Source: Aestuariivirga sp. (lineage in GTDB: Bacteria; Pseudomonadota; Alphaproteobacteria; Rhizobiales; Aestuariivirgaceae). Taken from it: DNA of 6,693 bases. The notes under the pieces were generated by a model. That model was given only the letters and a program-made list of their open reading frames with translations. It made no database searches and had not been told where the DNA came from. Positions 1-4,571 of the stretch are shown here, piece by piece. Within the stretch, counting starts at the first letter, position 1, and each line of letters opens with the position of its first letter. The stretch lies in contig JADCDC010000361.1 of NCBI GenBank assembly GCA_020252385.1, positions 1 through 6,693 of the forward strand, in the 5' to 3' direction. The translations under genes and the position numbers were made by a program.

Positions 1-252
1 CCCGGCATCGTCGAGAGCGCGGTGATCGGCGTTCCGCATCCCGACTTCGGCGAAAGTGCCGTCGCCGTGGTGACGGCACGTGGGCCACTGCCCCCGGAAG
101 CGGAGATCATTGCGGCCTTGTCGAAATCACTGGCACGGTTCAAGGTGCCCCGGCGCATCTTCCTGGTGGACGAGCTTCCGCGCAACGCCATGGGCAAGGT
201 GCAGAAGGCAGAGCTGCGCAAGCGCTATGCCACGGCCCTGACAACGGGCTGA
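1..252 (+). CDS. matB: Malonyl-CoA synthetase-like acyl-CoA synthetase, C-terminal fragment (5' end outside window)
   Basis: This is the last 83 codons of an ANL-superfamily (AMP-forming) acyl-CoA synthetase, open from base 1 and ending in TGA. The piece is the mobile C-terminal AMP-binding_C domain. It opens with the usual strand motif ESAVIGVPHPDFGE (fragment residues 5-18) and ends with the A10 motif PRNAMGKVQK (60-69). Lys66 of that motif is the lysine expected to catalyse adenylate formation. The combination of FKVPRRIFLVDELPRNAMGK and the spacing to the C terminus is very like MatB, which makes malonyl-CoA from malonate, CoA and ATP in the cytosol. Substrate-determining residues lie in the missing N-terminal domain, so methylmalonate or another short acyl acid cannot be excluded. 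The lipoprotein gene follows 30 bp downstream on the same strand and may be co-transcribed. Confidence 0.8.
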   Translation, partial: PGIVESAVIGVPHPDFGESAVAVVTARGPLPPEAEIIAALSKSLARFKVPRRIFLVDELPRNAMGKVQKAELRKRYATALTTG

Positions 253-268
253 GGCAGGCCAGGAGCGG

Positions 269-277
269 AAGGAGGAG
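269..277 (+). promoter_or_regulatory. Strong Shine-Dalgarno site of the small lipoprotein gene
   Basis: AAGGAGGAG contains a full GGAGG core at 271-275, which ends 7 bases before the ATG at 283. It is the best ribosome-binding site in the window and is the main support that the very short downstream frame is translated. Confidence 0.7.
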
Positions 278-282
278 CGAAG

Positions 283-423
283 ATGGGGAAACTGCTTGTA
301 GCCGCCTTGATGATCTCCGTGCTGGGCGGATGCGCCTCGACATCCACGACGGTCAAGGGCGGCGGCGGATCGCAGAGCGGCGTGGGCGGCACCGCCTCGG
401 TCGGCACCGGCATCAAGTTCTGA
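283..423 (+). CDS. Small (46-residue) predicted lipoprotein
   Basis: The ATG frame encodes 46 residues and ends in TGA. The N terminus is a short lipoprotein signal peptide: MGK, a hydrophobic stretch LLVAALMISVLGG (residues 4-16), then Cys17 in a lipobox LGGC, followed by ASTSTT. Cleavage before Cys17 by signal peptidase II would leave a mature peptide of only 30 residues, rich in Gly, Ser and Thr and ending GTGIKF. With so little folded sequence it is unlikely to be an enzyme, and I do not recognise a family. Ser at +3 and Ala at +2 give no inner-membrane Asp+2 retention signal, so outer-membrane sorting is the default inference. A strong ribosome site precedes it. It lies 30 bp after the matB-like gene, and no separate promoter was seen. 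Confidence 0.65.
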   Translation: MGKLLVAALMISVLGGCASTSTTVKGGGGSQSGVGGTASVGTGIKF

Positions 424-436
424 GCCCGGCTTAAGC

Positions 437-742
437 CTAGACCACCTCGACAGCCTGCAGCATGAGCAGGATCTGCTTCTGCCGGAAATCGCGCGCGAGA
501 CGCTCGCGGTAGGCCGTCCACCAGCCGCGGTCGGCCTCGTCCGTCAGCACCTCGAAGATCACCACCTCGTCGGCGTGGAGCTTTCCGCTCTCCCGCCATA
601 GCCCGCTTGCCGGCGCGGCGAGATGCGCGGTGACGCCGCCGAAGCGGTGGGAGAGCTCAGCCTCGATGGTCCGGAACATTGCAACGGGAAAGGCCTGCCC
701 GGCGTTGTCACGCACGGGGAGATAGAGGCGAACGAGATGCAT
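437..742 (-). CDS. Conserved 101-residue protein of unknown function, probably stress-induced
   Basis: The frame runs from ATG at 742-740 to TAG at 439-437. The protein starts MHLVRLYLPVRD and continues through FRTIEAELSHRFGGVTAH, a GLWRESGK segment, VVIFEVLTDE and a C-terminal WWTAYRERLARDFRQKQILL helix. This pattern (beta strand, helix with RFGGVTA, GLW turn, D-E/V strand, W-x-x-YR helix) is one I recall from a widespread family of about 100 residues annotated only as hypothetical. It looks like a small ferredoxin-like alpha/beta fold. There is no signal peptide or membrane segment, so it is cytosolic. An in-frame ATG at 820 would add 26 residues, but it lies upstream of the EcfG-like promoter at 752-776 and lacks a ribosome site, so 742 is preferred. 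The -10 element is only 9 bases from this ATG, implying a leaderless or near-leaderless mRNA. The gene converges on the lipoprotein gene, 13 bp away. Confidence 0.8.
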   Translation of the reverse strand: MHLVRLYLPVRDNAGQAFPVAMFRTIEAELSHRFGGVTAHLAAPASGLWRESGKLHADEVVIFEVLTDEADRGWWTAYRERLARDFRQKQILLMLQAVEVV

Positions 743-751
743 GCGGCTGGA

Positions 752-776
752 AACGGCATGGGTCCCAAAGAGTTCC
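752..776 (-). promoter_or_regulatory. EcfG-type (general stress response) promoter for the 101-residue gene
   Basis: On the - strand a -35 GGAAC (776-772) and a -10 CGTT (755-752) are separated by exactly 16 bases. This is a perfect match to the GGAAC-N16/17-CGTT consensus of the alphaproteobacterial extracytoplasmic sigma factor EcfG. The -10 ends 9 bases before the ATG at 742, so transcription should begin at or a few bases before the start codon. It is the mirror partner of the site at 787-811. Confidence 0.72.
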
Positions 777-786
777 GCCGCGACAT

Positions 787-811
787 GGAACCAACCTGCC
801 AGAAGGACGTT
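787..811 (+). promoter_or_regulatory. EcfG-type (general stress response) promoter for the histidine kinase operon
   Basis: On the + strand GGAAC (787-791) and CGTT (808-811) are separated by exactly 16 bases, again a perfect match to the sigma-EcfG consensus. The predicted transcript start near 817-821 lies 20-70 bases before the two candidate kinase start codons (842 and 887), a sensible leader length. Its -35 element is 10 bases from the -35 of the divergent promoter. Confidence 0.75.
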
Positions 812-886
812 ACGCGGCATGGACCGATAGCGCGCCGGAGAATGGCGGCGGCATCGTCCCTTGAGGCGGGGAGCAGACGAACGGGG

Positions 887-2791
887 ATGCTGGCGGCACG
901 GACAACCCAGAGCGCGAACGCGAACCCAGCACGGGATGGCGGGACAGGCTTCGGAGCCGGCCGCGCCGAACATCTCGAAACCCTTTATCGCCTGACCGAC
1001 CGCCTCTACCGGGCGAGCGGCCAGCCGGCCATGCTGCAGGCGGCGCTCGATGCAATCGGCGAGGGGCTGTGCTGCGATCGATGCTCGATCCTGCTCTTCG
1101 ACGCCGCGGGCGTGATGCGCTTTGCCGCCTGGCGCGGCCTCTCCGCCCACTACCGGAAGACGCTCGAGGGCCACACGCCGTGGCGGCCGGACACCGTCGA
1201 CCCCGAACCCATCTTCGTGGCCGACATCGATCAGACGGAGGAGAGCGAGGAGGTCAAGCGGACGATCAGGGCCGAAGGCATCCGGAGCCTCGCCTTCCTG
1301 CCGCTCACGGCGCAGGGCAAGGTGATCGGCAAGTTCATGGCCTATCACAGCGAACCGAGTGCCTTCGGCGAGGCGCAAAGGGCGCTTGCCATCACCGTGG
1401 CGCGGCAGATCGGCTTCAGCCTGGAACGGGCCCAGGCGGAGCAGGCGCGCCTTGCGGCACTGCGCGACCTCGTCGAGTCCGAGCAGCGCTTCCGCCTGAT
1501 GGCGGAACATGCGCCCGTCATGATCTGGATGTGCGACGCGGAGGGCCGCTGCCTGCACCTCAACCAGATGCTGCGCCGTTTCTGGCAGGTTGAGGAAGAG
1601 CAGATCGGCGGATTCGACTGGCGCCAGTTGCTGCATCCCGACGACGTCCAGAACGTCATGCAGCACATGGGCGCCGCTCTCGAACAGCAGGAGAGCGTGC
1701 TGGTGACGGGCCGCTACCGCAACGCCTCCGGCGAGTACCGCGTCCTCGAAACCCTGGCCAATCCGCGCTTCGCGGCGGATGGCAGCTTCATGGGCCTGAC
1801 GGGCGTCAACACCGACATCACCGAGCGCGAGCGCGCCGAGAAGGCGCTGCGCGACAGCGAGGAGCGCTTCCGGCTCGTCGTCGAGGCATCGCCCGCCGGC
1901 ATGGTGATGACCGACGGTGCGGGCCGCATCCTGATGATCAATGCGCTGTGCGAGAAGCTCTTCGGCTATGATGACGGCGAACTCCTCAACCGCGAGATCG
2001 AGGTGCTGGTGCCGCCGGCCATGCGCCAGCACCATCCGGGCCTGCGCGAAACGCTGGCGGATCGTCCGCCGCCCGTGGCGAAGCGCGAGGTTGTGGGCCG
2101 CCGCAAGGACGGGCGCGATATTCCGCTCGAGATCGGCGTCAACCCCATCCTCACCTCGGATGGCTTGCGCATCATCGCCACGGTCGCCGACATCGCCGAG
2201 CGCAAGCGGGCGGAGGCGCAGCGGGAACTGCTGCTGGCGGAACTCAATCACCGCGTGAAGAACACGCTCGCCGTGGTGCAGGGCCTCGCCCACCAGACCT
2301 TCACCCATGCCGATAGCTCGGCGAGAAGGGCATTCGAGGGACGGCTGCAGGCGCTCGCCACCGCGCATGATCTGCTCACCCGCTCGCATTGGGAGAGCAC
2401 ATCGCTGAGCCAGCTGGTGAGCGATGCGCTGCAGATCGGCGACACCAGCCGGCAGCGCGTTTCGGCCGATGGCCCCATGGTCCGGCTCAACCCGCACGCC
2501 GCCCTGTCGATCGCGCTGGCGCTGCATGAACTGGTCACCAACACGCTGAAGCACGGAGCCCTGTCCTGCGATACCGGCGTGGTGACGCTGTCCTGGAATT
2601 ACCTGGACGGGGGTGAAATGCTGCGGCTCGAGTGGCGGGAGTCAGGCGGGCCGATGGTGATTCCGCCCCGGCATAAGGGCTTCGGATCGCTGCTCCTCGA
2701 GCGCACGCTTGCGCGCGATCTCGACGGACGCGTGGAACTCTGCTTCGATCCGGCGGGTGTGGTCTGCGTGATCGAAATGCCATTGAGGTGA
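887..2791 (+). CDS. Soluble GAF-PAS-PAS sensor histidine kinase, HWE family
   Basis: This is a 634-residue sensor kinase without signal peptide or membrane segment, so it senses in the cytosol. Domains in order: GAF (about 30-180, from HLETLYRLTDRLYRA), PAS with PAC tail (about 198-318, ending TDITERERAE), a second PAS/PAC (about 323-445), then the kinase core. The phosphorylated histidine is H455 in ELNHRVKNTLAVVQGLAHQT. The family signature is complete: H547 and N552 in HELVTNTLKHGAL, and W583-x-E585 in the WRE motif, followed by a glycine segment at KGFGS (597-601). These features place it in the HWE group, common in alphaproteobacteria. The start is uncertain: ATG 887 has GGAG 13 bases upstream, while ATG 842 (649 residues) has almost no spacing. 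The frame is open back to 623, but that start precedes the promoter and overlaps the divergent gene. The partner is most likely the regulator immediately downstream. The ligands of the GAF and PAS domains cannot be told; no obvious haem or flavin-binding signature such as the LOV cysteine motif is seen. Confidence 0.92.
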   Translation: MLAARTTQSANANPARDGGTGFGAGRAEHLETLYRLTDRLYRASGQPAMLQAALDAIGEGLCCDRCSILLFDAAGVMRFAAWRGLSAHYRKTLEGHTPWRPDTVDPEPIFVADIDQTEESEEVKRTIRAEGIRSLAFLPLTAQGKVIGKFMAYHSEPSAFGEAQRALAITVARQIGFSLERAQAEQARLAALRDLVESEQRFRLMAEHAPVMIWMCDAEGRCLHLNQMLRRFWQVEEEQIGGFDWRQLLHPDDVQNVMQHMGAALEQQESVLVTGRYRNASGEYRVLETLANPRFAADGSFMGLTGVNTDITERERAEKALRDSEERFRLVVEASPAGMVMTDGAGRILMINALCEKLFGYDDGELLNREIEVLVPPAMRQHHPGLRETLADRPPPVAKREVVGRRKDGRDIPLEIGVNPILTSDGLRIIATVADIAERKRAEAQRELLLAELNHRVKNTLAVVQGLAHQTFTHADSSARRAFEGRLQALATAHDLLTRSHWESTSLSQLVSDALQIGDTSRQRVSADGPMVRLNPHAALSIALALHELVTNTLKHGALSCDTGVVTLSWNYLDGGEMLRLEWRESGGPMVIPPRHKGFGSLLLERTLARDLDGRVELCFDPAGVVCVIEMPLR

Positions 2792-2793
2792 GT

Positions 2794-2797
2794 GGAG
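2794..2797 (+). promoter_or_regulatory. Ribosome-binding site deciding the response regulator start
   Basis: GGAG here ends 8 bases before ATG 2806, ideal spacing. The alternative GTG at 2788, which overlaps the kinase stop codon as GTGA, has GAG directly abutting it and no usable spacing. The ATG at 2806 is therefore preferred. Confidence 0.6.
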
Positions 2798-2805
2798 TAC
2801 GGTCG

Positions 2806-3192
2806 ATGGCCTGGCTCAAGGGGAAACGGATTCTGGTGGTCGAGGATGAAGCCCTCATCGCCGTGATGGTCGAGGACATGCTGACCAGCATGGGAAGCGA
2901 GGTGGTGGGACCCGTGGGCACCATCGAGGCGGCCCTCGACCTGGCGCGCGGGGAAGGGCTCGATGCGGCGGTCCTCGACGTCAACGTGCGCGGCGAGCGG
3001 ATCGACCCCGTTGCCGAGCTGCTGATGGGACGCGGCGTGCCCGTGCTGTTCGCCACTGGCTATGGCGAGGTGCGGCTTCAGAGCGGGGCCGCGGCGACTG
3101 TCATCGACAAGCCCTACACGCAGGAAAAGCTGGCGCGAGGCCTCATGGCGGCGATGGGGATCGCCAGCAACGGCGGCCGGCGCGCCGGCTGA
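2806..3192 (+). CDS. Single-domain response regulator (receiver only, FAT GUY type)
   Basis: The product is 128 residues and consists of one receiver domain with no output domain. Key residues are present: acidic pair E13/D14 in RILVVEDE, phosphoacceptor D58 in AVLDVN, T84, and K102 in DKPY. The segment PVLFATGYG (79-87) matches the PFxFATGY signature of the FAT GUY receivers, with Val replacing the first Phe. These receivers lack the usual aromatic switch residue and signal by protein contact or phosphotransfer, not by binding DNA. The best-known relative is SdrG of Sphingomonas, which acts in the general stress response. The gene starts 14 bp after the kinase stop, so the two are one operon and H455 to D58 phosphotransfer is the natural inference. 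A GTG start at 2788 (134 residues, overlapping the kinase stop) is possible. The last ten residues are a basic, disordered tail. Confidence 0.9.
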   Translation: MAWLKGKRILVVEDEALIAVMVEDMLTSMGSEVVGPVGTIEAALDLARGEGLDAAVLDVNVRGERIDPVAELLMGRGVPVLFATGYGEVRLQSGAAATVIDKPYTQEKLARGLMAAMGIASNGGRRAG

Positions 3193-3225
3193 CCGGAACT
3201 TTCCATCACGGCAACGGAATGTGCC

Positions 3226-3244
3226 CCCCCGGGAGGCCCGGGGG
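3226..3244. terminator. GC-rich hairpin between convergent genes, possible bidirectional terminator
   Basis: A perfect 8-bp stem, CCCCCGGG and CCCGGGGG, encloses a 3-base AGG loop. It sits in the 66-bp gap between the response regulator stop (3192) and the end of the SQR gene (3259), where both operons must end. There is no T-run on either side, so it is not a classical intrinsic terminator. It may work with Rho or as a 3'-end stabiliser for either transcript. Confidence 0.45.
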
Positions 3245-3258
3245 AGCCGGTAGGCGCG

Positions 3259-4545
3259 CTATTTGACTTCGATGGTCTGCTTCAGCTTGTCGATGCCAAG
3301 AATGTCGAGCGCCAGCTTCTCGTAGAATGTTTCGCTCGTGCCCCGCCGGATCTTGTGCAGGAAGTACTTCTCGAAGCCGATCTTGGCGCCGTGCACCCAC
3401 TTGCCGGATGAGGACCAGTTGACGTTGCGCGGCGGAATCTGCGGTTGCGCCACGAAGGCAACGCCGGAGTCGCCGAAGTCCGCCAGGCAGACGGCGTTCC
3501 ACGTCGCCTGATGGCGCGGTTCCTCGCCGCGCAGCAGAAGACCAATGTTCTTGGCCGTCGCCGTCACCATCGACTCGATCATGAAGCCCGTCTTCGGCAC
3601 GCCGCAGGGAACGGGTGTCGCCCCGGTCGGCGGAATGGCCACGCAGACGCCCACCGCGAAGACGTTCGGATATTTCGGGTTCCGCTGGAACTTGTCGATG
3701 AGCGTGAAGCCGCGCGGGTTGGACAGGCCCTCGATGCCGCGCATCGCTGCAACGCCGCGGAAGGCCGGCAGCATCATGGCGAAGCCGAAGGGCAGTTCGC
3801 GCGTGGCCTTGACGGTGCCGTCGTCCGCCACCTCCTCCACCGTCATCTTGCCGGCTTCCGTCTTCTTGACGCGCGCACTGGTGATCCACTTGATGTGCTT
3901 CGAGCGCATCTCGCTTTCGAGCAGGCCCTTGGTGTCGCCCACGCCGTCGAGTCCGAGGTGCCCGATATAGGGTTCCGCGGTGACGAAGGTCATCGGCACG
4001 CGGTCCCTGATCTTGCGGCGGCGGAGCTCCGTCTCGAGGATGAACAGGAACTCATAGGCGGGACCGAAGCAGGACGCACCCTGCACGGCGCCCACGACGA
4101 TGGGCCCAGGATTGCGGCAGAAGGCCTCGAAGGCCTCATGCGCCCGGAGCGCATGAGAGACGTGACAGACCGATTGCGTGAAACCCTCCGGGCCCAGGCC
4201 TTCGATCTCGTCGAAGGCCAGTTCCGGCCCGGTGGCGTTGATCAGGTAATCATAGGCGAGCGTGCTGCCGTCCTCGAGTTCGACGCTGTTCTCGTCGGGC
4301 TTCAGCCGCTTCGCCGCGACCGCCTTGAAGCCGATGCCCTTCTTCGCGAACACCGGGGCGAGATCGATCTCGATGTCTCCGGGCTTGCGCCAGCCGACGG
4401 CCACCCAGGGGTTCGACGGTACGAAGTGATAGGTCGGATCGCGGGTCACCACCGTCAGCGTGTCGCCGGGGCGAAGCTGGTCCTTCATTTCATAGGCCAT
4501 GATGGTGCCTCCCAGTCCGGCACCAAGGACGACGACATGCGCCAT
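3259..4545 (-). CDS. sqr: Sulfide:quinone oxidoreductase (FAD-dependent)
   Basis: This 428-residue flavoprotein oxidises sulfide to sulfane sulfur and passes electrons to the quinone pool at the inner membrane. The N terminus holds the FAD-binding GxGxxG (G8, G10, G13 in VVVLGAGLGGT), and NATGP (103-107) is a second nucleotide-fold motif. Three cysteines match the catalytic set of the Acidithiobacillus ferrooxidans enzyme (C128, C160, C356): C127 in SVCHVSH, C159 in GASCFGPAYEF and C353 in NAVCLADFGD. The quinone/FAD-side motif GVPKTGFMIESMV (315-327) and the C-terminal amphipathic region KWVHGAKIGFEKYFLHK (382-398), which anchors the protein to the membrane, are also present. Length is normal. 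The frame is open far upstream through the RND gene, but ATG 4545 has GGGAG at 8-base spacing, and MAHVVVLGAG is the expected N terminus. It follows the RND permease by 26 bp in one operon. A role in sulfide detoxification or energy gain is inferred. Flavocytochrome c or NDH-2 is unlikely given the cysteine triad. Confidence 0.93.
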   Translation of the reverse strand: MAHVVVLGAGLGGTIMAYEMKDQLRPGDTLTVVTRDPTYHFVPSNPWVAVGWRKPGDIEIDLAPVFAKKGIGFKAVAAKRLKPDENSVELEDGSTLAYDYLINATGPELAFDEIEGLGPEGFTQSVCHVSHALRAHEAFEAFCRNPGPIVVGAVQGASCFGPAYEFLFILETELRRRKIRDRVPMTFVTAEPYIGHLGLDGVGDTKGLLESEMRSKHIKWITSARVKKTEAGKMTVEEVADDGTVKATRELPFGFAMMLPAFRGVAAMRGIEGLSNPRGFTLIDKFQRNPKYPNVFAVGVCVAIPPTGATPVPCGVPKTGFMIESMVTATAKNIGLLLRGEEPRHQATWNAVCLADFGDSGVAFVAQPQIPPRNVNWSSSGKWVHGAKIGFEKYFLHKIRRGTSETFYEKLALDILGIDKLKQTIEVK

Positions 4546-4553
4546 GTTACGAT

Positions 4554-4558
4554 CTCCC
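4554..4558 (-). promoter_or_regulatory. Ribosome-binding site of the SQR gene
   Basis: On the - strand GGGAG is separated by 8 bases from ATG 4545. An in-frame ATG at 4560 overlaps this site and has no ribosome site of its own, so 4545 is the likely start. Confidence 0.6.
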
Positions 4559-4571
4559 ATTTGACGTTCAG

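Noticed and set aside
428..437. GGCTTAAGCC palindrome between the convergent lipoprotein and 101-residue genes, considered as a terminator
   Set aside because: The arms are 5 bp with no loop, too short and closed for a stable hairpin, and there is no T-run.
772..791. GTTCC-N10-GGAAC dyad considered as a repressor operator
   Set aside because: Both arms are fully accounted for as the -35 elements of two promoters, each with its -10 at the right distance. A dual role cannot be excluded but nothing further supports it.
623..886. Upstream extension of the kinase frame to ATG 623
   Set aside because: It would overlap the divergent gene and start before the predicted promoter. The extra residues show no domain.
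743..2554. Long antisense open frame (- strand) extending the 101-residue gene to about 705 residues across the kinase gene
   Set aside because: Its upstream part is the antisense shadow of the GAF-PAS-HWE kinase and has low-complexity His/Arg/Ala composition typical of GC-rich shadow frames. Only the last 101 codons have a protein-like pattern, and the EcfG promoter lies inside the frame.
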